Of a DNA stretch of 64,000 nucleotides, positions 28,029-36,846 are shown one piece after another. The notes beneath the pieces were generated by a model, which made no database searches, was not told the DNA's origin, and saw nothing but the letters and a program-made list of their open reading frames with translations. This DNA is from Mesostigma viride (Eukaryota; Streptophyta; Mesostigmatophyceae; Mesostigmatales; Mesostigmataceae). The position numbers and the translations under genes are program-made. Positions within the stretch are counted from its first letter, which is position 1; each line of letters begins with the position of its first letter. The stretch is taken from contig RPFO01000165.1 of assembly GCA_009746045.1 (NCBI GenBank), forward strand, positions 2,707,021 through 2,771,020. The letters run 5' to 3'.

Positions 28029-28589
28029 TCACAGGAACCGGACGGTGAACTTCTTCTTGACGCTCTTCACGGACGGTCGCACGAGGATGGCGAGGTCGGA
28101 GGCCTTGCACCTCTTGCGACACCGTATGACCTTGCCGTTGAGGACGCGCAGGGAGGGCCTCCTCTCCCTCCCCTTCGGCAGCTCCTCCCGTATGGCGTCC
28201 TGGTGCTGGCGAGCGTATTCCAGCACCCCGTTGGTGATGGCCCATCGGAAGAAGTTCATCTGTCCGGGTGTGGTGGTGATCTCCCGCTCGTCTTCCGCGG
28301 GGCTGCGGATGGTGGTCTTGTTCCTCCTGGCGAAGGGGTCGAACATGCGCTTGGAGTAGAAGGCCAGCTGCTCGCGGTAGGACATGTACAGGTTGAACGG
28401 GAGCGCGTTGTCGGGCTGCTCGAACTCCACGCGGTGTGTCTTGGAGTAATTGGTCACGAGGCACTCGACCACCCGCAGGGACAGGCGGTCCGACCTGCGT
28501 CCGGACTCAGGACGCGTGATGTCGTATAGCGCGTTGAAGTTGTCAACGTTCGCGTAAAAGCGCTGCAGGGAGCGCCCCAACAGGTCCAT
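28029..28589 (-). CDS. Conserved giant-virus protein (FDPFARR...QMNFFRWA type)
   Basis: The 186-residue basic protein contains YSKRMFDPFARR (about 79-90) and TTPGQMNFFRWAITNGVLEY (about 105-124). I recognise this pair of motifs from a conserved Nucleocytoviricota family of unknown role, often of similar size. The C-terminus is Lys/Arg-rich. It supports the viral assignment of the window. Confidence 0.65.
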   Translation of the reverse strand: MDLLGRSLQRFYANVDNFNALYDITRPESGRRSDRLSLRVVECLVTNYSKTHRVEFEQPDNALPFNLYMSYREQLAFYSKRMFDPFARRNKTTIRSPAEDEREITTTPGQMNFFRWAITNGVLEYARQHQDAIREELPKGRERRPSLRVLNGKVIRCRKRCKASDLAILVRPSVKSVKKKFTVRFL

Positions 28590-28675
28590 GATGTCCGCAG
28601 GTCGCTATAGGCAGAGATTTGTTTCGTAGCGCGCTTAGTCCGCGGGGAATGTGGACGCCTAGGGTAAGATAGCGG

Positions 28676-29586
28676 ATGCAGCAGGCCGGCGTCCACCGGT
28701 GGACGTGGGTAACGAGACGCGCGTCGCCGCGGGAGAACTCGGACGTGCTCAAGGCTATTATGGGCCTCTGCCGCCTTCCGGACATCCCGCGGCCGTACAT
28801 GCGCCGTACGGACGACGTCGGCAAGGTGGTGGCGGAGATGGGCCGCGACACGTATTGGATGTGCGACCTGACGCCGGGGGTGCACTGCCTGCTGGCCCTA
28901 GCGCGGATCCGCGGCGGCCGTACGGTGTGCGCGATCGTGCATTGGGACAAGAGCGTGCACATCGTCCACATGCCGCCGTTCAAGACGAAACTGTTCAAGG
29001 GCACCGTGTTGCAAGGTGTGCTGTGCCGCGACGGGTTGCGCGTTACGTTCGTGGTGCACGACTGTCTCGTCTATTGCCAAAGAGTCTGCTATCGGCTCCG
29101 TTCCGTGATCGCATGGACCGCGCTCGCGAGGTGGTGGGCATGAATTTTCCTAGCACGGGGTCTTATTACTTCCACGTGTTCATTAAATGCGTATCGTACA
29201 TCACGAGCAACGACAAACAAAACGCGATAAAGAGTCCCAACGTGCTGTTCATCCCCGACTCGTCCACCGTGAGCGACCAGTACGTCCACGGGGGGGTCAC
29301 GGTGGCCCTGATCCACAAGCCCGAGCTGGTGACCGAGTTCGGGCGCGCCACTCACGTCGATTCCGCCTGCGCGCTGTACATGCCGCTCACCTCCTCCTGG
29401 GCCCCCCCCGTCGCGCAACCTTGTGGGGGTTGTACGATATCTTATAGGCAAGGTTTGCGGCCGACACCCTTGTGGGGTTCGTTTTACTCGCAGGGGCCGC
29501 CACCGCAGGGGAGGGAAACAAGACCGCGTATGCCGCCGCCGGGATTTGGCGAGGTTCCGATGCGTACCCCTTGCACTCCGAGTTGA
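28676..29586 (+). CDS. Capping-enzyme (guanylyltransferase)-like protein with degenerate motifs, one frameshift
   Basis: The layout follows the nucleotidyltransferase fold of mRNA capping enzymes: a YWMCDLTPGVH segment where KTDGVR is expected, VHIVHMPPFK, LFKGTVLQGVL where a DGEL motif is expected, and FVVHDCLVY matching the F-x-x-DCL strand. The frame then shifts near 29090-29105 into FRDRMDRAREVV, again like capping enzymes, and YVHGGVTV where DGLIF is usual. The catalytic Lys and the acidic residues are replaced, so the domain may be inactive. The last ~150 bp run antisense to the primase end, and the true stop may be earlier. Confidence 0.5.
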
Positions 29587-30877
29587 AGCACCGCTGCACC
29601 AGCCCGTGGATGGAGACGGAGTACCACACGTTGTTGCTCTTGTGCGCGTCCTCGATCTTGTGGCAGAACCGGTGCTTGGACCACGCCGAGTAGACCGCGT
29701 GCACGCCCTCCCCCTGCTTGAACACGTGCGTGACACCCGCCGCCCCCTCCATGGTCCGCACCACCGTCTCGACGGCCTTGTGCTCGGGAGAGTCGAGGTT
29801 CAGCGCCTCGTCCCTGTGGATACCCAGCGTGCTGGCCACCCGCTGCTCCTGGGGGGTCTTGGCCTTGTGCTTCCTGCGGCGCCCCTGCAGCTCCTCGCGG
29901 CACATGGATGTCGCCTCGTCGAACCACGGCGGGGTGGTGATGGGGGTGGGGGTCACGCCCGGCCGCCCGTCCAGGATGCGCACGGAGGTCTGCCAGAGGA
30001 GCGGGAGGATGTGTTCGCGCACGTCCTCGGGCGAGAAGACGGTGTCCACCACCCCCTCCTTGCTGATGACACCCCACGGGGCGTACGACCGCTTCTCAGA
30101 GATCCTGCCGTAGTGGCAGCGGTCGTCTCCGCAGCTGTTGCGCGCCTTCCTCCGCTCCTTGCACACGTCACAGTGGCACCAATCCTCTCCCGGCGCCTTT
30201 CCCTTGCAATCCCCCATCGTTTTCTGGATGTTCCTGTACGCCTTGCAGCAGCCGGCGCAACGCTCGCATTTCCAGCTGAACAGGATACGGATGCCGTTGT
30301 CCATCAGCACGCTGGGGTCCACCACGGCCGTCCAGTCGTTCTCCGCCGGCCTGTCGCCGAAATTCTGGTGCAGTTTGTCCACCACAAACGCCCGAAGTTT
30401 TAAGGCTGTCCTCTCATCCACTGGGAGGAGGGGGTAGTGGATGTGAAACCCTGTCTTGATCTTCCCCTTCTTCTCCTTGGTGGGGGCCCTGCACACAATC
30501 ACATAGCTGTCCGTTTCCGCCGGCACGCATTCCCTTAACACTTCTTGGATGGTGGGTATCCACTGCTGGATGATGGTGTCCCCCAAATCCTGATCATCCT
30601 CACAATCCAGGTCCATGAAAAAGGGGAACACGGCCGTTTTCTGCTCCACCAGGAAGTTCTGGGTGTCATTCAGAGCATCCTTGGCCACTTCCTTGTAAAA
30701 GCTGGCCAGGTCCTCAAAATCCACACAGGCCTTGCCACCTTTGTATCCATCCAGAAGCAGGTGGGTGTATTCGGCGGATTTGTCGACAAAGCAATCATGA
30801 TTCACTAGCCATCTAACAGCCTCAGAATAAGGTGGGGGCTGCCATCTCTCTGCTCCATCCTGGTCCAATTTGTCCAT
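29387..30877 (-). CDS. PrimPol-type archaeo-eukaryotic primase
   Basis: From the ATG at 30877 (the frame is open further but without ATG) the ~496-residue protein has FPFFMDLDCEDD with the catalytic DxD, TGFHIHYP equivalent to the SxH motif, and the third acidic motif region VDPSVLMDNGIRILF. A Cys-rich cluster (CERCAGCCK, CHCDVCKER) lies in the middle and a C-terminal zinc motif reads VQRCFNSECKG, as in PrimPol and UL52-type primases. It would make primers at viral forks for the D5 helicase at 51779-54148. The 5' half is CpG-poor compared with the 3' half. It is divergent from the adenosyltransferase gene across 72 bp. Confidence 0.8.
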   Translation of the reverse strand: MDKLDQDGAERWQPPPYSEAVRWLVNHDCFVDKSAEYTHLLLDGYKGGKACVDFEDLASFYKEVAKDALNDTQNFLVEQKTAVFPFFMDLDCEDDQDLGDTIIQQWIPTIQEVLRECVPAETDSYVIVCRAPTKEKKGKIKTGFHIHYPLLPVDERTALKLRAFVVDKLHQNFGDRPAENDWTAVVDPSVLMDNGIRILFSWKCERCAGCCKAYRNIQKTMGDCKGKAPGEDWCHCDVCKERRKARNSCGDDRCHYGRISEKRSYAPWGVISKEGVVDTVFSPEDVREHILPLLWQTSVRILDGRPGVTPTPITTPPWFDEATSMCREELQGRRRKHKAKTPQEQRVASTLGIHRDEALNLDSPEHKAVETVVRTMEGAAGVTHVFKQGEGVHAVYSAWSKHRFCHKIEDAHKSNNVWYSVSIHGLVQRCFNSECKGYASEPRQIPAAAYAVLFPSPAVAAPASKTNPTRVSAANLAYKISYNPHKVARRGGPRRR

Positions 30878-30949
30878 CCTGTCCCCTGCTGTCCAGATTT
30901 TTTGCGCGGCTAAACGGCAGAAATCGTCGGCGCTTAAAGGAATGGCATC

Positions 30950-31492
30950 ATGAAGATTTATACCAAGCAAGGAGACCAGGGCTACACAAAAAGGCTGGGA
31001 AGTTCGGACAGCCTGCGGAAATCGGATGAATTATTTGAGGCAGTGGGTGCTTTGGATGAGCTCAATGCCTTTATGGGTTTGGCCATTCAACACTCGCTGC
31101 CGGCTGATAACTGCTTTCTACACTACCTCCAAGGTGTTCTTCTGGCAGCTGGCACGTCCGTCGCGGCCAAGAACTCGAATTCTTGCCGCGACGAAAAGTA
31201 TAAGTTTTCTGAGGGCCCTGAGGCGGTACAGCGGCTGGAAAACACAATTGACCAGTTGGACGAAAAGTTACCAAAACTTTGCAATTTCATTCTACCCGGC
31301 GGGAACGGACTGGCAACTTCTCACCTCCACGTTTGCAGGGTGGTGTGCAGAAGAGCTGAGAGGGCGTGTGCGCGGCTGGAATGGGTGGATCCCAACATCC
31401 TGCAATTTTTAAACAGGATGTCAGACTTCTTTTTTGTGCTGGCAAGAGCTAAGGAGGAGTTTCCGGCCGCCATTTACCGCAAACATTCGTAA
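30950..31492 (+). CDS. ATP:cob(I)alamin adenosyltransferase, PduO/MMAB type
   Basis: The 180-residue product matches the family in length and motifs: KIYTKQGDQGYT at the N-terminus, a DELNAFMGLA helix, FILPGGNGLATSHLHVCRVVCRRAER and the C-terminal LQFLNRMSDFFFVLAR. The enzyme transfers the adenosyl group of ATP to cob(I)alamin to form adenosylcobalamin. In this context it would feed the class II RNR. GC and CpG content are lower than in most neighbours, hinting at separate acquisition. No targeting peptide is obvious. Confidence 0.92.
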   Translation: MKIYTKQGDQGYTKRLGSSDSLRKSDELFEAVGALDELNAFMGLAIQHSLPADNCFLHYLQGVLLAAGTSVAAKNSNSCRDEKYKFSEGPEAVQRLENTIDQLDEKLPKLCNFILPGGNGLATSHLHVCRVVCRRAERACARLEWVDPNILQFLNRMSDFFFVLARAKEEFPAAIYRKHS

Positions 31493-31516
31493 TTATTATC
31501 TGAAAAAAAGTATGAA

Positions 31517-32290
31517 ATGGCTTCTCAAGATGCTTGCAACGTTGACATCCAACAATGCGGGGAGGATCCGGCGAGATTCGATTTTAACCGGCGCACAACG
31601 AACCTGGAAAACGCCCACGATGTGAATATCTACAAGTACATCATCCGTGATGACAGCAGCCCCTCTTCTAGCGAGTCCGCATCCAACGGGCAGGGGAAGT
31701 CGATGTGGACAAGGGATCTGGAGGAGCTGGCGTACAGCTGGGGGCAGAAGGCGGTCGGGTTCCGCCAGATGCACAACATGGCGGCAGACATGAACACGTT
31801 CTGGTTTCACGCCCTCGGGATCCCCGCCGTGATCCTGTCCGCGGTGGCTGGCACGACAGCGTTTGCCACATCCGAGTGCCCTGCCCACGCCAACATCAGC
31901 CCGAAGGCCGTCGCCATAGGAGCCATAAGCATCGCCGTGTCGGCATTGACCAGCTTGCAGAATTTCATGCAGTTTTCCAGGAAAGCGGAACAGCACAAGC
32001 AGGCCGGCCACCGCTACGGTGCGTTCTATCGCGAGATCGACGCGGAGTTGAGCAAACAGCGCAAGTACCGGAATAACCCCTTCGAGTTCATACAGCTTTG
32101 CAGGCTGACCCTCGACAGCATGGTGTCCCAGGGACCTTCCATCCCTAGTCGGATATCAAAGGAGTACAAAAGCAAGTTCAAAAAACACCCGCACAAGGGA
32201 GAGCCGTTCGTGGAAATGAGTCCCGGCGAGGGGGACTCCGAGATGCGCTCCCACATGCAGGGGGGGCGCCGCGATGGGAACGATAGCTAA
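31517..32290 (+). CDS. SLATT-like two-TM protein
   Basis: The 257-residue product has a polar N-terminus, then a helix (SWGQKAVGFRQMHNMAADMN), two adjacent transmembrane segments (about residues 94-112 and 129-149) and a long helix (QFSRKAEQHKQAGHRYGAFY). This is the layout of SLATT domains, two-TM proteins thought to form membrane pores in bacterial nucleotide-signalling conflict systems and also seen in protists and large viruses. It follows the adenosyltransferase gene by 24 bp. The viral role is unknown. Confidence 0.65.
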   Translation: MASQDACNVDIQQCGEDPARFDFNRRTTNLENAHDVNIYKYIIRDDSSPSSSESASNGQGKSMWTRDLEELAYSWGQKAVGFRQMHNMAADMNTFWFHALGIPAVILSAVAGTTAFATSECPAHANISPKAVAIGAISIAVSALTSLQNFMQFSRKAEQHKQAGHRYGAFYREIDAELSKQRKYRNNPFEFIQLCRLTLDSMVSQGPSIPSRISKEYKSKFKKHPHKGEPFVEMSPGEGDSEMRSHMQGGRRDGNDS

Positions 32291-32313
32291 ATTATCTGGG
32301 TATTAGTTACAAA

Positions 32314-32502
32314 ATGTCCGCCCGTCCTTTGAAGTCCCTGGCCACATACGCCCTCGTCACGTACGCGTTGCTTCTTTTGCGCCCCCGTTGCATGTTCCGG
32401 GAGGACGGCAGACCTATGCAGTTCGGGGTCGGCCGCGACCAGACCCTCCTGCCTTTTTGGCTGATCGCGCTCCTCGCCGCGATATACGCCCCGGGCTACT
32501 AG
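32314..32502 (+). CDS. Small two-pass membrane protein
   Basis: The 62-residue product has hydrophobic segments at about 8-23 and 47-60. It follows the SLATT-like gene by 23 bp in the same direction. Function unknown. Confidence 0.55.
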   Translation: MSARPLKSLATYALVTYALLLLRPRCMFREDGRPMQFGVGRDQTLLPFWLIALLAAIYAPGY

Positions 32503-32558
32503 CTCGTTCTCCCGGTCACTAAAAAAATGTTGGGGTAACACGAGACACGGCGCGGGAG

Positions 32559-32789
32559 ATGAAGACCGCACGGCACCACGAGGGGGAGCACGCGGGCGGG
32601 GAGGATCTCGAAGAGGAGCCCGAGCGCTCGTGGCTAGACGACATGCCCGACCGATTCCACAGCGCGTACAGGGACGAGCTGTTGAACCTGTACCTGTCGA
32701 TGGTGGAGCAGTGCAAGGCCTGCGGATACCCCCTCTTGCGCCGAGTGACTTTCCACGCGTTCTGCGAATTCGCGGAGGCGAACAGCTGA
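32559..32789 (+). CDS. Small acidic protein with C-x2-C
   Basis: The 76-residue protein has an acidic His/Glu-rich N-terminus and a C-terminal part with EQCKACGYPLL and FCEF. The two Cys could bind metal. No family is recognised. It sits in a plus-strand series of small genes. Confidence 0.5.
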   Translation: MKTARHHEGEHAGGEDLEEEPERSWLDDMPDRFHSAYRDELLNLYLSMVEQCKACGYPLLRRVTFHAFCEFAEANS

Positions 32790-32827
32790 TAAATTAAATA
32801 TGAGCAGAGACGTATAGGACCACCCAC

Positions 32828-33369
32828 ATGACGCGCTGCGGTGCCACCACGGCGCAGGGAGTGAAATGCAAGAGACGCACAACGGCCGGGTCGGAACGCT
32901 GTTCCGTGCACCGGAAGCCGACGATGGGAACGGCTCCAGGACCGGAGCCACTGCCACGAAGAGAAGGAGGGGCCCCCCCGCGCCTCCAAGACGCCGTGGA
33001 CGTGTTCACGCAGTTCCTGGAGAGCATCAAGGAGTACGACACGGTGCACCCGCAAGCCAGAGCGCCCGCCCCCCTTCCCCGCCACCACCACCCCCTCCCG
33101 CGGCGTACCCTCCCCAGACGATGACGATGCACCCCGCGGTCGTCGACCTGTCGGGCGACGACTCGGTGGTGTACGCCAAGCTGTCCGAGGATCCTGTGAC
33201 CGACGGCGAGATGCGGAAGTTGGCGGCGGCACGGGCCCTCACGATGGGCCCGCGACACGCGATGCAGAGTTACGTCAGCCCCCCGGTGGTCGACCCCCTT
33301 GGCCTGACGAACTGCGTGACGTTTTTCATGCCCCGGAAAGCGGGCAACGGCAGGCGGCGGCGCCGCTAG
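32828..33369 (+). CDS. Zinc-motif protein, one frameshift
   Basis: The N-terminus has the family Cys/His motif (RCGATTAQGVKC, then CSVH), here without a clear H-x-MRA word. After a helix (LQDAVDVFTQFLESI) and a Pro/His/Arg linker the frame changes within C-rich sequence (about 33060-33115) and continues with VVDLSGDDSVVYAKL to a basic end at 33369. One gene of about 180 residues is the likeliest reading. Confidence 0.6.
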
Positions 33370-33374
33370 AATCG

Positions 33375-33889
33375 CTACAGGTCCTGAGGGGGCAGGGCGC
33401 ACGCAGGGCTCACGTGCCTGTCCAGGTACTCCGGGGGGAAGGTGAGCGAGGGCGGGGGGAACCCCTCGTCCTCGCACTCCCACCTGGTCTCTAGGTTGTA
33501 TCCGAGCTTCAGTATCTGCCACTCCTTCCACTTGGTGCGCATGTACACCTCGATGTTGGCCTTCCCTTGTCGCGGTGGAGGTCGAAGAGGGGGAACCGGT
33601 CCGGGTTCGCGTGCCAGTAGTCGCCGTGGTACTCGAACACGGTGGGAGGATGGGTGTCGGCACTGAACCCGTCCACGAACAGCTTGTACCCCGTCTGGGT
33701 GCGCAGGACGACCTCGCCACCGTTGCGCGCGTGCTGGATCTTGATGGAGCGGTGCCTCTCGATGTCCTGCAGCCACCGGATGGACTTGGGGAGAAACGAC
33801 GCGGCTATCACTCCGGGGCGAATGAGACTCATAACTTGTTTCATTTTTTGTAATAAACACGAGACTTTTTTGCGCAACCAGGCGGCCAT
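33375..33889 (-). CDS. Vsr-like / PD-(D/E)xK endonuclease-like protein, one frameshift
   Basis: The first frame contains a VFEYHGDYWHANPDRF segment. The continuation after a shift at about 33560-33580 gives EVYMRTKWKEWQILKLGYNL and a WECE motif. This order (E-hGDYWH, T-x-K, GY, WE) is typical of very-short-patch-repair-like nucleases linked to mobile elements and viruses. About 170 residues in total. It converges with the zinc-motif gene ending at 33369 and is divergent from the gene at 33937. Confidence 0.55.
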
Positions 33890-33936
33890 GCGCGTTCATC
33901 CGTGGCCTATTTTGTCTCGTAAGCAGTACCCCGACC

Positions 33937-34784
33937 ATGTCTTCAGTCATCCGTTACCTCGCCCCAGAGACGGGGCAGACGACGACCCGCAGTTCGCGGG
34001 CAAGATCCGGGTGACGGAGGATGGCAGGATTTCGGTTTATGACGCCATGGCCGCAATCGGCATTTCACAACCCAAAGTGTACTGGTTGCGCCTTGGGAAG
34101 GAGCACCCAGCAGAGGTTACAACCTGTAACCTCTGGAAATTTCCAGGGGAAAGACAGCGAGACACCCCCGTGGCCGACCGACAAGGGATGGCCAAGATCA
34201 TAATGCTGCTCCCCGGCAAGATAGCTGCCAAGTTCCGCGACAAGGTGGCGGTGCTGCTGGAGCGCTACCTGGATGCGGACCGCTCCCTGGCAGAAGACAT
34301 TTTGAGACGCGCATATGAGCGCGACGGGGCCGTGGCGAACCTCCAAGAGCACCCTCGCGTCAAGAGTTGCGAATCCACCAAGGAGCTTAACAACGCCATT
34401 AAGCAGTACTCGGACAGGCACGAGGGGTGCGGGGTGCTGTACCCCGCCGTGCACGATATCAACAACCTGGCGGTCACCGGCAAGACCGCCAGGCAGCTCA
34501 AGGCCGCCTACTCGGCTAAGGCGCACGGGTCCTCGCGCGACCTTAACAGCAAGGTGCAGAGTGCCGCCATGTTCTTTCTGCAGTGGAGCGAGGCCGACAA
34601 GATCGCCAGGACGGGCGCCAACCCCGTGGAGGTGGCAAAGAGGTCCCGGGCTTTGTTTGAGCCCGTGTTCAGGGCGGACGGATTGCACGAGTCGACCGCC
34701 GACGGGGCGTGCATCAAGGAGAACGCGAAGGTCATGCGCCTGAACCAGGAGGCGCGGAGAGAGGCCGCTAGGATTGCCGTTTAA
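33937..34784 (+). CDS. KilA-N/BRO-like viral protein, one frameshift
   Basis: The ATG at 33937 starts a short frame that meets the long frame if one G is added at G4 (33972-33975), giving about 282 residues. The N-terminal half (GKIRVTEDGRISVYDAMAAI, then a WLRL turn and LPGKIAAKFRDK...LLERYL) resembles the DNA-binding N-terminal domain of BRO-like proteins of large DNA viruses. The C-terminal half is helical. A stretch of its coding sequence near 34126-34170 recurs in degraded form at about 34890-34935. Confidence 0.6.
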
Positions 34785-34850
34785 TAGTGTTTGATAAACA
34801 TTTTATAAAGCACCAGAATTTCCTATGCACGTTTAATAAACACAAAATTA

Positions 34851-34937
34851 TTCGCTCTACTCCAGGATGTTGTCCCCGTTGATGTAATTACCTCTGAAAA
34901 TTTCCCGGTGAAGACAGCGAGAGACCCCCGCGAATTT
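34851..34937. pseudogene. Patchwork of duplicated fragments from two neighbouring genes
   Basis: In the gap after 34784, bases about 34851-34889 repeat, with few changes, the 3' end and downstream flank of the gene at 35653-36162 (compare about 35644-35682). Bases about 34890-34935 resemble an internal segment of the gene just upstream (about 34126-34170, AAGACAGCGAGA context). The patch does not code. Confidence 0.6.
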
Positions 34938-34957
34938 CCTATGTGCGAGATCTCTTC

Positions 34958-35619
34958 TCACCATCGGATGTGAGTCCCGGCCCCGGTGGCTGATCGACTC
35001 ACAGACCTTAACGGGAGATCCCTGTACAATCGTTGCGTTCGTTCCCGGTTTCTAGCTTCCCATTCCCTCTCCCTCCGCTCCCTCTGCTCCTTCTCTCTTT
35101 CCCAACGAAGGAGACGCACCTCCTGGTTTTGCATGATCTGCTCGTCCGTCAATCCTCGGACTGTTTTGAGACGCTTCTTTAAGTTCTCGTGACGATCTCT
35201 GCAGTCCCATACGTGGCACTCAAAGTCTTCCATCTCGTCATGGAAGTCATCGAATCTCCCGGGAGGTGGGGGCCACCGTAATTGTCGACGAAGTCGTCAT
35301 AGGAGGGGTAACTCTCCAGCCATTCAAACCTCTCGTATATTCTTTTCATGTCCGCGAGCTTTTCCTGAGCCTCATCCAGCCTCTGTTTGGCATCGTCTAC
35401 TTCAGCTGGCAGTCGCTCTTCCAACACGCGCTTTTTGCCAAGGAGCCCTTCCTCGACCGCCCCGCGGTCCAATAAAGGCTGCCCAGATTCCAACGCGATC
35501 TGCCTCACCGGCCCGATGGGGAGGTCCGCAAACGTGGCGCCTCTCACCCTGTGCCCCTTTCGAGAACAAGGTGTCTTATTCTGTCTCCGGGTCTGCCGAA
35601 CCCGCACACCACGCGCCAT
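34958..35619 (-). CDS. Charged helical protein with HRVRG module, one frameshift
   Basis: The N-terminus is basic and contains CSRKGHRVRGATFADLP, the histidine-arginine word also found in the zinc-motif family, but with only one Cys. A coiled coil follows. At G5 (35268-35272 in plus coordinates) one more base joins this frame to a second one (RFDDFHDEMEDFECHVW), which ends at 34958 after a long Arg/Glu helix. Total about 220 residues. Function unknown. Confidence 0.6.
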
Positions 35620-35652
35620 CTTCTTTTAATGAATACCACATAATTATTTGCT

Positions 35653-36162
35653 CTACTCCAAGATGTTGTCCCCGTTGATGTAGGTCCCGCGGTTGCCGCG
35701 GTGCACCACGGTGAAGGAGGCGTAGGGGAGGACGGAGTTGTCGGGCTGCGTGTCTCCCAGGAGGGTGAGGGCGTACCGCTCGTAGTCCGGGAGCGTGGAG
35801 TACACGCTGCGGACTTTCCCGAGCCGGTTCACGATCTCGTCGTTCAGCTGCCCGAGCAGCTTCCACACGGTCGACATGGACCCCTCGTGGACGGCGCGGC
35901 GCTCCAGGTAGCTGGCGTCGCTGCGTGCCTCGTACACGGAGCGGGCGGTTTGCAGTACCTCGTCCTCGGGCACGTCCACGCCCCACGAGGCGCGAGCGGT
36001 GTCCGCGATGTTGCGGATGTTGCCGGGTTGGAACAGCTCGGAGAAGAGCGGGAACATCTGGGCGGCGAGCGCGTCGTCCCCGGGCCTGGCGAAGGCCCGG
36101 GACGTCCCGCCCGCTATCGACACGTATTGGCCGGGGTTTGGTACGTTCTCAACGGGATACAT
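35653..36162 (-). CDS. Unknown protein, possible virion component
   Basis: The 169-residue soluble protein has an intact frame, no membrane segment and no recognised motif. The C-terminus reads YINGDNILE, the part duplicated at about 34851-34889. It is divergent from the resolvase across about 37 bp. Confidence 0.6.
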   Translation of the reverse strand: MYPVENVPNPGQYVSIAGGTSRAFARPGDDALAAQMFPLFSELFQPGNIRNIADTARASWGVDVPEDEVLQTARSVYEARSDASYLERRAVHEGSMSTVWKLLGQLNDEIVNRLGKVRSVYSTLPDYERYALTLLGDTQPDNSVLPYASFTVVHRGNRGTYINGDNILE

Positions 36163-36199
36163 TTTATATTACGGTATGATATATTTTGGCGCCCCGAAG

Positions 36200-36793
36200 A
36201 TGACCATCATCCTGAGCTTTGACGTGGGGATCGCCAACCTGGCGTACTGCATGGTCCAGCGGACGGAGGGCGAGGGCAACCCGTACGCCAACAACCTGCC
36301 GTTCGAGATCCTGCAGTGGGAGGTGATCGACCTGAACGCGGCCACGCTGGAGGAGGCGTGCCGCAACCTCCCCCGCGAGCTGCACCGCCGCATGGGTGTT
36401 CTTGGGGTGGCGGACCGCGTGGTGATCGAGCGGCAGACCAAGTCCAACGTGAAGATGAAGGTGATCAGCCACGTGATCCAGTCGTTCTTCGAGACGCACA
36501 TGCTCTACCAGGGGGGGCGATGAGGGTGGAGTTCTCTTCCCCCCACAAGAAGCTGGGAGTCTACACGGGCCCGGCGATCACGTGCACCCTGAAGAACAAC
36601 TACCGCCGCAACAAGCGCCTGGCCATCGACCACACGCAGAAGATCCTGGAGAAGTACCCCGTGTTCATGTCCTACTTCCACATGCTCTCCAAGAAGGACG
36701 ACGCGGCCGACGCGCTCTTGCACGCGCTGGTGTGCCTGAACGAGGAGCGCCCCCCCCACCGCTGCCCCCCCGGCCCGCGAGGTGGACCTGTGA
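36200..36793 (+). CDS. A22-like (RuvC-fold) Holliday junction resolvase, frameshifted
   Basis: The start gives IILSFDVGIANLAYCMV, the first acidic motif of the RuvC/RNase H fold, then a Glu in DRVVIERQTKSN. The second frame, reached with one more G at G7 (36511-36517), carries the C-terminal part with KKDDAADALLHAL, the paired acidic motif near the end. Such viral resolvases process branched or concatemeric replicating genomes. Two C-runs near the 3' end (about 36750-36777) make the stop uncertain; 36793 and 36815 are options. A YqaJ-type exonuclease follows immediately. Confidence 0.8.
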
Positions 36794-36846
36794 CGCGCTT
36801 AGCGGACGGGAATAATGGGCGGTATATGGACGAGATACATCATTCC

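Noticed and set aside
29423-30403. Plus-strand ORF antisense to the primase
   Set aside because: The minus strand carries the DxD, FHIHYP and zinc motifs; the plus frame is a shadow.
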